From assembly GCA_004379135.1 (NCBI GenBank), contig NBNI01000007.1, positions 979,501 to 1,043,500 of the forward strand: a DNA stretch of 64,000 nucleotides. The letters are read 5' to 3'. Below the pieces are notes generated by a model. That model did no database searches. It saw only the letters and a program-made list of their open reading frames with translations, and was not told the origin of the DNA. This DNA comes from Acidimicrobiales bacterium mtb01 (lineage in GTDB: Bacteria > Actinomycetota > Acidimicrobiia > Acidimicrobiales > Ilumatobacteraceae). The position numbers and the translations under genes are program-made. Positions 43,768-52,219 of the stretch are shown piece by piece (within the stretch, counting starts at the first letter, position 1; each line of letters starts with the position of its first letter).

Positions 43768-45356
43768 CCACGGCTCTTGCGTCCTTCGCGACCCGACGGT
43801 CGCTACCGGGTTGGGCGGCGATCGTCGCGATCACCGCATCGGTCGCCGCACCGGTGGTCGTCGTCATCTCCTCCATTCTCGATCCCACCCGATCGATGTG
43901 GTCGGAACTGTGGGCCACCCGCCTGCCCGGAATGATCCGTGACACCCTCACTCTGGTCGTCACCGTGGTGAGTGGATCGCTGGTTCTCGGCGCCGGGCTG
44001 GCGTGGCTCGTGACCGCATACGAATTCCCCGCGCGTCGTGTGCTCACGTGGCTCCTCGTGGCTCCGCTCGCCATACCCGGATACGTCGCGGGCTTCGTGT
44101 GGCTCGACACGTTGTCGGGACCACTCGGCGCGCGTGGCGTTCGGAGCATCTGGTTGTGCGCCGCCGCACTGATCGTCACTCTGTATCCGTACGTCTTCTT
44201 GTTCGCACGGGCGTCGTTCAAGGCGCAGGGCATCGACGCGCGCGATGCGGCGAGAACTCTCGGGGTCGGACCCGTCGGCGCGTTCTTCCGAGTCGCACTC
44301 CCCATGGCCCGACCGGCGTTGGCCGCCGGAAGCGCGCTCGTCCTGATGGAAGTGCTCACGGACATCGGCACGGTCAGGCTCTTCAATGTGAGCACCATCG
44401 CCGACGGCGTGATGCGCGTCTGGTTCGGAACCGGTGATCGGGGCGCCGCCGCCGAACTCGCGTGTCTCTTGGTCGTGTCGGCCGCGACGCTCATCGCTCT
44501 CGAAAGAGGCCTGCGCCGGGGCGCTCGATACTCGGCTCGACCCAGCGAGCGGCCGCACTCCCCGATCACGCCGCGGATCGGCGCTCGAGTCGGAGCACTC
44601 GTCGTCTGCGCAACGGTCGTCGGCGTCGCGGTCGCGATTCCGGTCGCACGCCTGGCAGCCTGGGCACTCGCAGCACGACGCTCGGGCAACGCCGTCACGG
44701 TGACCGGTGGAGTGTGGCATCACCTGTCGAGCAGTCTCGTCATCGTTCTCGCCACGTGCGTCGCCTGCATGGGTTGCGGCATCGCGATCGCTCTCCTGGC
44801 CCGCCGACGCGGTTCGATCGGTCGTCTGCTGTCGCGTCTCGCCTCTTTGGGCTACGCCATGCCCGGGCCGGTGGTCGCGGTGGGTGCTCTCATCACATTG
44901 GCGGCCTTCGACCGCACGGGTCTGCTCCCCGACGGCACGGTGCTGATCGGATCGCTCGTCGGCCTGGTGTTCGCACTCACCACTCGCTTCATGGCGGTCG
45001 CGTTCCAAGGCATCGAGGCGGGCCTCGACCGAGTTCCGCAGTCGGCGGTCGCGAGCGCTCGTACCCTCGGCGCTGGTTCCAGCCGGGTCGCCTGGTCGGT
45101 CGAACTCCCCGTCGCGCGCACATCGATCGTGGCGGCCACGGCACTGCTCACCGTCGATCTCACGAAGGAGTTACCGATCACCCTCCTGCTGCGCCCGTTC
45201 GGTTTCGACACCCTCTCGGTGTGGGTCTGGCAAGCCACCTCGGAAAGCCTGTGGGAGCAGGCCGCCGTGCCGTCGCTCGTCATGGTGGCGGTGGGAATAG
45301 TGGCGGTGGGCGCACTTCTCGTCGCCCTCGATCGTGGCGCGGAGGTTGCGTCATGA
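43764..45356 (+). CDS. Ferric-iron ABC transporter permease, two fused modules
   Basis: The 530-aa permease has about twelve helices in two halves, as in FbpB/SfuB. Each half carries an EAA loop for ATPase contact: DARDAARTLGVGPVGAFFRVALPMARPA near residue 165 and ASARTLGAGSSRVAWSVELPVAR near 430. KELPITLLLRPFGFDTLSVWVWQ at the end is a marker of iron permeases. Starts GTG 43764, stops in the ATGA overlap with the ATPase gene. Confidence 0.92.
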   Translation: MTTALASFATRRSLPGWAAIVAITASVAAPVVVVISSILDPTRSMWSELWATRLPGMIRDTLTLVVTVVSGSLVLGAGLAWLVTAYEFPARRVLTWLLVAPLAIPGYVAGFVWLDTLSGPLGARGVRSIWLCAAALIVTLYPYVFLFARASFKAQGIDARDAARTLGVGPVGAFFRVALPMARPALAAGSALVLMEVLTDIGTVRLFNVSTIADGVMRVWFGTGDRGAAAELACLLVVSAATLIALERGLRRGARYSARPSERPHSPITPRIGARVGALVVCATVVGVAVAIPVARLAAWALAARRSGNAVTVTGGVWHHLSSSLVIVLATCVACMGCGIAIALLARRRGSIGRLLSRLASLGYAMPGPVVAVGALITLAAFDRTGLLPDGTVLIGSLVGLVFALTTRFMAVAFQGIEAGLDRVPQSAVASARTLGAGSSRVAWSVELPVARTSIVAATALLTVDLTKELPITLLLRPFGFDTLSVWVWQATSESLWEQAAVPSLVMVAVGIVAVGALLVALDRGAEVAS

Positions 45357-46315
45357 ACGCCTCGGTGGCGTTGCACGTCGACGGCCTTTCGCGATCACTC
45401 GGAGGCAAGCGCATCGTCGACGGCGTGACGCTCACGCTCTCCCGCGGCGAGCTGCTCACGCTGGTCGGGCCGAGTGGCTGCGGCAAGTCGACACTGTTGC
45501 GAATGATCGCCGGACTCGAACCGAGCGACGGCGGCCGCGTGATCATCGACGACCATGACATGTCGTCGACGCCTCCCGAACAACGCCACATCGGTTTCGT
45601 GTTCCAGGACGGTTCGCTTTTCGGTCACCTTCGGGTCGACCAGAACGTCGCGTTCGGCCTCAAACACCTTTCCCGCTCAGAGCGCACCGCGCGCGTCGAA
45701 GCGATGCTCGAACTCGTGCAACTGAGTGGGGTCGCCAGGCGTTATCCGCACCAACTGTCGGGCGGAGAACAGCAGCGCGTCGCCCTCGCTCGTGCCCTGG
45801 CGACCGAACCGCGGTTGATGCTGCTCGACGAACCGTTCGCGAGTCTCGACGAGGTGTTGCGCGAGGAACTTCGCCGGCAGGTGGCCGAAGTGTTGCGGGC
45901 CACCCGGACGCCTTCGATTCTCGTGACTCACGATCGCCACGAAGCGCTGACCCTCGGTGACCGTGTGGCGGTGATGCGCGATGGGCGCATCCAGCAGGTT
46001 GACTCTCCCGAGGCCGTCCACGACCGACCGAGCAATCGCTTCGTGGCCGGTTTCATGGGAGTGGCGTCATTTCTCCCCGACAGCGAGGGAATGCTCATCG
46101 TCGTGCGACCTCACCAGGTCGCCATGACCCCCGGCGGTGACGACGTGGTGCTCTCGTGCGAATTCGCCGGCGCCACGCGTCGTTACACGGTGCGGCGGCA
46201 CGACGGCACCGTGGTTGTGGCCGACGGTGCGTCCTCGGTCAAACTCGCAACGGGCGACGCCTGCACGCTCCAGTTCACGACCGAGCGGCTCCACCGCGTG
46301 GTCGCCGAATCGTGA
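45353..46315 (+). CDS. Ferric-iron ABC transporter ATPase
   Basis: The 320-aa ATPase is of the FbpC/PotA type. Walker A is GPSGCGKST near residue 39, the Q-loop is [12 protein letters not shown], the signature is [16 protein letters not shown] near 136, and Walker B is [13 protein letters not shown]. The C-terminal 80 residues form a TOBE-like regulatory domain ([15 protein letters not shown]). It is the last gene of the iron operon and the last complete gene before the island boundary. Confidence 0.94.
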   Translation: MNASVALHVDGLSRSLGGKRIVDGVTLTLSRGELLTLVGPSGCGKSTLLRMIAGLEPSDGGRVIIDDHDMSSTPPEQRHIGFVFQDGSLFGHLRVDQNVAFGLKHLSRSERTARVEAMLELVQLSGVARRYPHQLSGGEQQRVALARALATEPRLMLLDEPFASLDEVLREELRRQVAEVLRATRTPSILVTHDRHEALTLGDRVAVMRDGRIQQVDSPEAVHDRPSNRFVAGFMGVASFLPDSEGMLIVVRPHQVAMTPGGDDVVLSCEFAGATRRYTVRRHDGTVVVADGASSVKLATGDACTLQFTTERLHRVVAES

Positions 46316-46356
46316 GGTCGATCGAGATTCGCCACACGGACCCGTGTCGGTGCGAG

Positions 46357-46410
46357 TGCCCGGGGTGGGTTTCGAACCCACACGACTCGTGAGAGTCAGG
46401 GGGGTTTAAG
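46357..46410 (-). pseudogene. 3' half of tRNA-Leu(UAA): attachment-site remnant
   Basis: Read on the minus strand, this has the anticodon loop CTTAAAC (anticodon TAA), the 3' anticodon strand CCCCC, and a variable-arm hairpin GACTC-TCAC-GAGTC as in class II tRNAs. It continues with the T arm GTGGG-TTCGAAA-CCCAC and the acceptor strand CCCGGGC plus discriminator A; CCA is not encoded. The 5' half is missing: the five bases before the loop are GAAGT instead of GGGGG, and no GCCCGGG acceptor strand occurs nearby. Site-specific integration into a tRNA anticodon loop leaves exactly this at the far end of the element. Confidence 0.8.
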
Positions 46411-46420
46411 ACTTCACTCC

Positions 46421-46557
46421 CACGTCCGTTGCGTCCGGCACCGTCCGTCTGGCCGGGTCACGTCCGTTGTCGCTGTCCGTCTCGTGCGGTTTTGTCCGTC
46501 CAGGTCCGGTCCGTGCGGCCCGGTCTTGTGCAGGAATTGTGCAGGAATTGTGCAGGG
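46421..46557. repeat. Direct-repeat cluster beside the att site
   Basis: Two repeat families are packed here without a gene. GTCCG occurs eight times in about 95 bp (46423-46515), including CACGTCCGTTG twice (46421-46431 and 46459-46469). TTGTGCAGGAA occurs twice in direct tandem (46526-46536, 46537-46547), followed by TTGTGCAGGG (46548-46557). Integrase arm-binding sites beside an att core have this kind of layout. Confidence 0.7.
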
Positions 46558-46585
46558 CCTCACTGGTCTCCTGAAGCGACCACCA

Positions 46586-47443
46586 TCATTGGCAGCCACC
46601 GCTGCATGATTCTCCCGAGGACTGCGCTAGCACCCGGCGAGCAGAGCGAACCACCGCCTCGTCCACCATCGAACCGTCTTCGTCGGTGATCACACCTTGG
46701 CCACCCTTCAGGGCTTCCTCGTAGCGGTCCAGAACTCGCCGAGCGTCGGCGATCTCTGAACGGGTCGGAGTGAACACTCGATGGATCCTCGGCAACTGCT
46801 TCGGATGGATGGCAAGCTGCCCGCTGAAGCCAGCGTCTCGAAGCTGGAGTCCTTCAGTTTCGAAACGCTCCAGGTCATTGAGGTCCACACTCGCGGGTCC
46901 GATCGGCCCACGGAGTCCCGATCGGGCTGAAGCGGCCACAACCTGCATTCGAAGCGGCCAGAGGGCGTGCATCGTTCCAGCGCGTACGCCGAGGTCGGCG
47001 CACAGGTCAACCTCGCCAAGCGCAAGTTGGACAACGCCCGGTGTCGAACACACAGGATCTAAGTCGCGGAGCCCTGCGGCCGACTCGATCAGTGCCCACA
47101 ACCGAACGGAGCCGCCGCGCGACTCGATTGCTTCGGCGACCATCGAGATCGAGCGGTGATCGGCCTTCGGAACGCACGTGATCGGACCTCCTACCGAGTG
47201 GATTGCAGCGAGGTCCTCTGCTCCAGCCTGGCCGGCGTTGATTCGGACTGCGAGGTCGCCGTGCCAAAGGTCATTCGCGATGGCCGCCGCAACAGCCGCC
47301 CTAGCAGCCGACTTTCCCGAGGGAGCCACGCTGTCCTCAAGGTCCAGTATCAGGAGATCAGGGCGATCCTCGATTCGAAGTCTGCGGAGCTTGTCAACGA
47401 GTTCCAGCTGGTCACCAGGGACGAACAGCGCGGATCTGATCAT
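46586..47443 (-). CDS. CitE-like HpcH/HpaI aldolase (CoA-ester lyase)
   Basis: The 285-aa TIM-barrel protein is of the citrate-lyase beta / malyl-CoA lyase family. It starts MIRSALFVPGDQ and has the conserved DLLILDLEDSVAPSGKSAAR near residue 30, then AVRINA near 66, VPKADH near 92, and WALIESAAGLRDL with the metal Glu near 118. LGEVDLCADLGV near 150 supplies the second acidic ligand. Members cleave or form malyl-, methylmalyl- or citramalyl-CoA type esters. The start ATG 47443 is chosen on family length. It is the last gene of the seven-gene operon. Confidence 0.87.
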   Translation of the reverse strand: MIRSALFVPGDQLELVDKLRRLRIEDRPDLLILDLEDSVAPSGKSAARAAVAAAIANDLWHGDLAVRINAGQAGAEDLAAIHSVGGPITCVPKADHRSISMVAEAIESRGGSVRLWALIESAAGLRDLDPVCSTPGVVQLALGEVDLCADLGVRAGTMHALWPLRMQVVAASARSGLRGPIGPASVDLNDLERFETEGLQLRDAGFSGQLAIHPKQLPRIHRVFTPTRSEIADARRVLDRYEEALKGGQGVITDEDGSMVDEAVVRSARRVLAQSSGESCSGGCQ

Positions 47444-47516
47444 GGTCGAACCGCGCCTCTGCCCGCACCCTCGCGACGCTTCGGAGCCACGTCGCCGCCA
47501 AAGGTGGCCATCTTCA

Positions 47517-48731
47517 TCACGTCCTCTGCTCCCGTCGATCCTCCCCGACGGCAGGTACCCACGACCGCTCCAATCTCGCACCGTCGATGTCGAAGGGATG
47601 ATGCAGCGTCTCGACGAGGTGGCCACCGGGCAACTCTGTCGGAACAAACCGCTTCCTCGTCCGAAGCTGCTCGTGGTGCCAAACATCATTCAGTGAGTTC
47701 AGACGAGCGTTCGCTATTGACGCCGCTGACAACGCTTTCCTCACTTCGCCGGCTCCACGACTCAGCAGTAGGCCCTGTACAAGTTCCTCGAGCTCGTCGA
47801 CCCTCGCGATGCGATCGGCGTTCGAACGAAATCGAGCGTCGTCTGCCAACCGAGCATCCTCGAGCACCTCGGCGCAGAAGCGTCGCCATTCCGCATCGTT
47901 CTGAACCGCGATCAGCACCTCGCTGGAATCGGCCAGCCGGAACGTTCCGTATGGACTGATCGCGAAATGCCTCCGTGCACTTCGCGCCGATGTTGAACCA
48001 ACTGCCTGCGCTTGCAGCAGCGGTGCTGACATCCACTCGGCGAGTGCATCGAGCATCGAAACCGACACGACCGCACCTTCCCCCGTTCGATGACGGCGGG
48101 CCAGACACGCAAGGACAGAACTGAGGGCATACATGCCCGCCGCGATGTCCGCAACCGAGAAGCCGACCTTGCACCTCAGGTCGCCGTCGCCGCACACGTC
48201 GAACACACCAGCCTCCGCCTGAACGGCTAAGTCATAGGCGGTGTCATCGGAACGCGGTCCTCCACGGCCGTAGCCGGACACCTCACACGCAACGATCTTG
48301 GGGTGACGTGCGTGAACGGACTCAGCGTCAAGGCCCAGACGGCGCGCAGCCGTCGGGGACAGGTTGTGGAGGTACACGTCCGCCTCCGAAATGAGTTCCT
48401 CAAGACGGTCGCGCTGGCCCTTGATGTCGAGCTCGATCGAGTGCTTTCCGCGATTGGCCCAGACGAAGAAGGCAGACTGGCCACCTACATTGCGGTCGTA
48501 GCTTCGCGCGAAGTCGCCGGTCAACGGACGCTCCACCTTCAGCACCGTCGCGCCAAGGTCGGCAAGCTGTCGCGAAGCGAAAGGAATCGCGATCGCCTGT
48601 TCGACACTTACCACCGTGGTTCCCTCAAGCGGAGGAAGGCCGGGCGCGGCTGCACTGGCACGAGGAACGACTCCGGAGACATCCGCCGTGTCTGCTGACG
48701 TGACGGACTCGGTCCAACCGCCGGTCATCAT
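47517..48731 (-). CDS. CaiB/BaiF family (class III) CoA transferase
   Basis: The 404-aa class III CoA transferase moves CoA between carboxylic acids. Markers are VVSVEQAIAIPFASRQLADLGA, LKVERPLTGDFAR near residue 68, YDRNVGGQSAFFVWANRGK near 80 and the Asp nucleophile in AYDLAVQAEAGVFDVCG near 170. This gene should activate the acid produced by the monooxygenase step. The start overlaps the FMO stop as ATGA; a second ATG follows immediately. Confidence 0.88.
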   Translation of the reverse strand: MMTGGWTESVTSADTADVSGVVPRASAAAPGLPPLEGTTVVSVEQAIAIPFASRQLADLGATVLKVERPLTGDFARSYDRNVGGQSAFFVWANRGKHSIELDIKGQRDRLEELISEADVYLHNLSPTAARRLGLDAESVHARHPKIVACEVSGYGRGGPRSDDTAYDLAVQAEAGVFDVCGDGDLRCKVGFSVADIAAGMYALSSVLACLARRHRTGEGAVVSVSMLDALAEWMSAPLLQAQAVGSTSARSARRHFAISPYGTFRLADSSEVLIAVQNDAEWRRFCAEVLEDARLADDARFRSNADRIARVDELEELVQGLLLSRGAGEVRKALSAASIANARLNSLNDVWHHEQLRTRKRFVPTELPGGHLVETLHHPFDIDGARLERSWVPAVGEDRREQRT

Positions 48732-50221
48732 GTGAACTCGAGGCAGCCGTCATCGAGGTCGGCGTTCGGTAGCGCAGTTCGCTCAGCAACGTAGTCCTGT
48801 GTGTGTCGCCACTCGGGGGTATCGAGACGCTTGGGCATCAGGTGCATCGATCGCTTCAGGTAACCGGGGCTGAAATCAGCGGGATCGATCCAATCAAGCC
48901 GAGAGAGCCCCTCATCTGCCGGCCGAAGTCGCGGGATCACTCGCGCCGCGCCCTTCTCTCGCATATGCATCAGGAGTCGGCAGACGAGATCGGCTACGAG
49001 GTCAGCGCGGAGAGTCCAGCTCGAGCGGAAGTACCCGAACACCCAGGCGAGATTTGGAACATCGGTGAACATCATCCCGCGGTACGAGACAGTCTCAGCA
49101 AAGTCGACGGGCTGGCCATCGACTACGAAGCGAACGCCGCCCAGCACCGACAGGTCGAATCCGGTTGCCGTGATCACAACATCGGCGTCCAGGTCTCTTC
49201 CTGATCTGGTTCGAACCCCCGTGGCCGTGAACGTTTCCACTTCGTCCGTCACGACCTCGACCTTCCCCGAAGAGATGGCCTTGAACAGGTCGCCGTCAGG
49301 CACGAAGGCGACGCGTTGACGCCAGGGCATGTACTTCGGTGTGAAGTGGGTCTCGACGTCGTAACCCTCGGGGAGCAGAGATCGAACGTTCTCAATCAAG
49401 CTGCGAGCCGTACCCTCAGGGTCAGCGAACGCCTTCCGCGTGAACGTGTCCGCGTCGGCGATGATCTTTCGGCGAACGATCTCGTGAATCCACTCCGGCG
49501 GGACATCGAGGCTGACGAGGAGCTCGGCCAGGTCATTGCCGTTTCGATCGGACACGAAGTACGTGGGTGACCGCTGCAGCATCACCACATGAGCAGAGTC
49601 CGCCGCAATCGCCGGTATCACCGTTGCCGCCGTGGCCCCCGAGCCGATGACGATGATGCGCTTGTCAGTCCACGACATCCCGTCCGGCCAGTGCTGTGGA
49701 TGCACGATCTGCCCCTCGAAGTCGCTCGTCCCACTCCATTCCGGGGTGTAACCGACGTCGTGGTGGTAGTAGCCCTGACACATCCAGAGGAAGCGGGCGG
49801 TGAAGTGGAGCGGCGTCTCGGAGCCCTCCCGGGTTGCTCGGACGTGCCAGAGGTTGTCGTTGGACTCCCAGCGAGCGTCCGAAACGTGATGGCTGTATCG
49901 AATGTGGGGGGCGAGGTCCCGCTCTTCGACGACTTCCTCGAGATACCGAAGGATCTCCTGCCCCGACGCGATTGGGGCTCCGACCCACGGCTTGAATCGA
50001 TAGCCGAACGTGAACAGATCACTGTCTGACCGCACGCCTGGGTACCGGTGCAAATGCCAGGTGCCGCCAAAGGTGTCGTAGCGCTCAAGAATCACGAACG
50101 ACAGGTCTGGCAGTTGCTCGGTGAGATGAGCTGCCGCACCGATTCCGGAGATGCCTGCGCCGACAATCAGAACATCCACGTGTTCAATCAGCGCCTGGCC
50201 ATCGTCTTCCACTTGACTCAT
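48728..50221 (-). CDS. FAD-dependent Baeyer-Villiger-type monooxygenase
   Basis: The 497-aa flavoprotein has FAD loop VGAGISGIG (residues 20-28), FGGTWHLHRYPGVRSDSD (51-68) and the full Baeyer-Villiger fingerprint FxGxxxHxxxWP as FEGQIVHPQHWP (168-179). The NADPH loop is VIGSGATAATV near 192. Such enzymes insert oxygen beside a carbonyl (ketone to ester or lactone) and resemble EthA-type proteins. It lies 56 nt after the nitronate monooxygenase gene and overlaps the CoA transferase. Confidence 0.92.
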   Translation of the reverse strand: MSQVEDDGQALIEHVDVLIVGAGISGIGAAAHLTEQLPDLSFVILERYDTFGGTWHLHRYPGVRSDSDLFTFGYRFKPWVGAPIASGQEILRYLEEVVEERDLAPHIRYSHHVSDARWESNDNLWHVRATREGSETPLHFTARFLWMCQGYYHHDVGYTPEWSGTSDFEGQIVHPQHWPDGMSWTDKRIIVIGSGATAATVIPAIAADSAHVVMLQRSPTYFVSDRNGNDLAELLVSLDVPPEWIHEIVRRKIIADADTFTRKAFADPEGTARSLIENVRSLLPEGYDVETHFTPKYMPWRQRVAFVPDGDLFKAISSGKVEVVTDEVETFTATGVRTRSGRDLDADVVITATGFDLSVLGGVRFVVDGQPVDFAETVSYRGMMFTDVPNLAWVFGYFRSSWTLRADLVADLVCRLLMHMREKGAARVIPRLRPADEGLSRLDWIDPADFSPGYLKRSMHLMPKRLDTPEWRHTQDYVAERTALPNADLDDGCLEFT

Positions 50222-50277
50222 CTGTCTCTTGTTCCTCCGTACCGGTCAGCCACGCGAGTGTCCGCGTAGGCAGCGAA

Positions 50278-51414
50278 TCACTCGTCGAGGAGCCGGCTCA
50301 GCCCGCTGACCGCGTCGACGAACTCATCCACCATCTCGAACACGACCTGGGCCGCAGGCTTCGCCAGATTCATCGAGCCGACCACCTGCCCCACCCAGTA
50401 GTTGGCGAGGGCCTCGGCGCCCGAGCCCGGCTGATGAGCGGCTCTGTCAATGGCTTTGAGAGCCTGATCGACGAGCAGTGGCTGCAACGGCATCGGCAAC
50501 GGTTCGGGCGCGTCGGGCGCGGCCCACGCATCGGTCCACGCCGAGCGAAGCTGCCGGCTGTACTTGCCGGTTCTCGACTTCGATCGGACCGTGTCAGAGG
50601 AGGACGCCTCGAGCATCTTCTTCTTCACAGTCGGATGAGTCTCGGCCTCGTGCGTCGTCAGCCAGACGGAACCGCACCACACACCCGACGCCCCGAGCGC
50701 CATCGCGGCTGCCATCTGTCGCCCTCGCCCGATGCCGCCGGCGCCGAGCACCGGTACGTCACCCGCCGCGTCGACGATCTCGGGGATCAGCACCATTGAT
50801 CCGATCTCCCCAGTGTGTCCACCAGCCTCGCTGCCCTGGGCGATGAGTACGTCAACGCCCGCCGCGACATGGCGGGCGGCGTGCTCGGCTTTGCCTGCTA
50901 ACGCCCCCACTCGCGCACCGACAGCCTTGGCTCGCTCAATCATCCATTCTGGAGGCGGCCCGAGCGCGTTCACCACCAGAACCGGTCGATGGTCGAGGGC
51001 GATGTCCAGCAGCGCCCCGGCGGCGCGCGACGATGCCGCCATCGGACTGTCCAGGTTCAGGGCGGCTTGCTCAGGCGCGGGGTCGAGCGGTGGAACTCCG
51101 AATCGGTCAAGCAGCTCGCTGACGAACCGGTGGTGGCCGTCCGGAATTCGCGCGAGGAGCTCCCCGACCGTTGCACCCCCTTTGCTGTCCCCGTCGTAGC
51201 GCATCGGAACGATGAGGTCGATCCCGTACGGACGGCCGGCCAGCTGATCATCGATCCATGCCAGATCGATCTCCAACTGGCGACGGCTATGGGCCGCTGC
51301 TCCGAGCACACCGAGGCCGCCGGCCTTCGTGACCGCAACCACAACGTCACGACAATGGCTGAAAGCCATGATCGGAACGTCGATTTCGAACATGTCGGTG
51401 ACCTGGGTCCTCAT
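50278..51414 (-). CDS. Nitronate monooxygenase (2-nitropropane dioxygenase family)
   Basis: The 378-aa FMN TIM-barrel protein has CRDVVVAVTKAGGLGVLGAA near residue 21, GIDLIVPM near 64 and the class signature AQGSEAGGHTGE near 193, whose His is the catalytic base. The phosphate-binding VLGAGGIGRGRQMAAAMALGASGV follows. NMO oxidises alkyl nitronates; many relatives have other, unknown substrates. The C-terminal 110 residues form a helical cap. It follows the ATPase gene by 94 nt and is transcribed in the same direction. Confidence 0.88.
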   Translation of the reverse strand: MRTQVTDMFEIDVPIMAFSHCRDVVVAVTKAGGLGVLGAAAHSRRQLEIDLAWIDDQLAGRPYGIDLIVPMRYDGDSKGGATVGELLARIPDGHHRFVSELLDRFGVPPLDPAPEQAALNLDSPMAASSRAAGALLDIALDHRPVLVVNALGPPPEWMIERAKAVGARVGALAGKAEHAARHVAAGVDVLIAQGSEAGGHTGEIGSMVLIPEIVDAAGDVPVLGAGGIGRGRQMAAAMALGASGVWCGSVWLTTHEAETHPTVKKKMLEASSSDTVRSKSRTGKYSRQLRSAWTDAWAAPDAPEPLPMPLQPLLVDQALKAIDRAAHQPGSGAEALANYWVGQVVGSMNLAKPAAQVVFEMVDEFVDAVSGLSRLLDE

Positions 51415-51508
51415 GGTTCTCCTTGTTCGTCTTGAGTCATGGATTGGTCATGGAGTCGGCGTCGCTCGATGTCGTGCGCAATGCCGGCCGCATTCGACGC
51501 GATCGCCA

Positions 51509-52219
51509 CTACCCGAGGTAGTACTGCCGAAGCGATGCAGGGTCGGCACGAAGTTCGGCTATCGGCGGCTCGGCGACGAGCTCGCCCCGCCGGAGCACGT
51601 AGGCCCGATCGAGAATCCCCAAAGCAAGATTGACGTGCTGCTCGACGAGCAGCACTCCGAGTCCAAGTTCTGTCGCCATGGACCTCACCGTGGCCATCAG
51701 TCGCGCCGTGAGAATCGGAGCGAGTCCCAGACTGAGTTCGTCGATCAGCAGAACGGACGGCCCACTCACAAGTGCCTTCGCGAGCGAAAGCATCTGCTGT
51801 TCACCACCCGACAAGAGCATGGCCCTGCGTGATCGCAAGGGCTCGAGTGCGGGGAGCATGGCGAGGACGGCGTCGATCGACATCGGACTCTGATCGCGCG
51901 CGCAGACGCGGAGGTTCTCGGCAACGGACAGACGTCCGAACACACCCCGCCCTTCGCGGACAAGGCCGAGGCCTGCCTTCACTCGCGCGGCCACTGTGGC
52001 CCCACTGATCTCGACGGTGCCTAGTCGGACCTCGCCGCTGGCCACTGGCGCGATTCCCATGATGCCCTTGAGCGTCGACGACTTGCCAGCACCATTCGGG
52101 CCAAGCAGTCCGACGACCTCGCCCGGACTCACCGACAGCGATACGCCCCGCACCGCAGCCGCAGCGCCGTACCGCACCGACAATGCGTCAACCGCGAGGC
52201 TGGCCCCACCGCTATGCAT
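51509..52219 (-). CDS. LivF-like ABC ATPase of the island importer
   Basis: The 236-aa ATPase has Walker A GPNGAGKSS near residue 42, LSGGEQQMLSLAKALV near 135, Walker B VLLIDELSLGLAP and VEQHVNLAL. It therefore belongs to the LivF branch. Start ATG 52219 overlaps the permease stop by 8 nt; the frame extends upstream only through shadow sequence. No LivG partner is encoded nearby. Confidence 0.9.
   Translation of the reverse strand: MHSGGASLAVDALSVRYGAAAAVRGVSLSVSPGEVVGLLGPNGAGKSSTLKGIMGIAPVASGEVRLGTVEISGATVAARVKAGLGLVREGRGVFGRLSVAENLRVCARDQSPMSIDAVLAMLPALEPLRSRRAMLLSGGEQQMLSLAKALVSGPSVLLIDELSLGLAPILTARLMATVRSMATELGLGVLLVEQHVNLALGILDRAYVLRRGELVAEPPIAELRADPASLRQYYLG

Noticed and set aside
46526-46557. 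CRISPR array
   Set aside because: The repeats are 11 bp, directly adjacent without spacers, and no cas gene is near.
46357-47200. Complete tRNA-Leu interrupted by a group I intron in the anticodon loop
   Set aside because: Group I introns end in G before the 3' exon, but the base here is T, and no 5' exon with GCCCGGG and a D arm is found on the minus strand up to about 47200.
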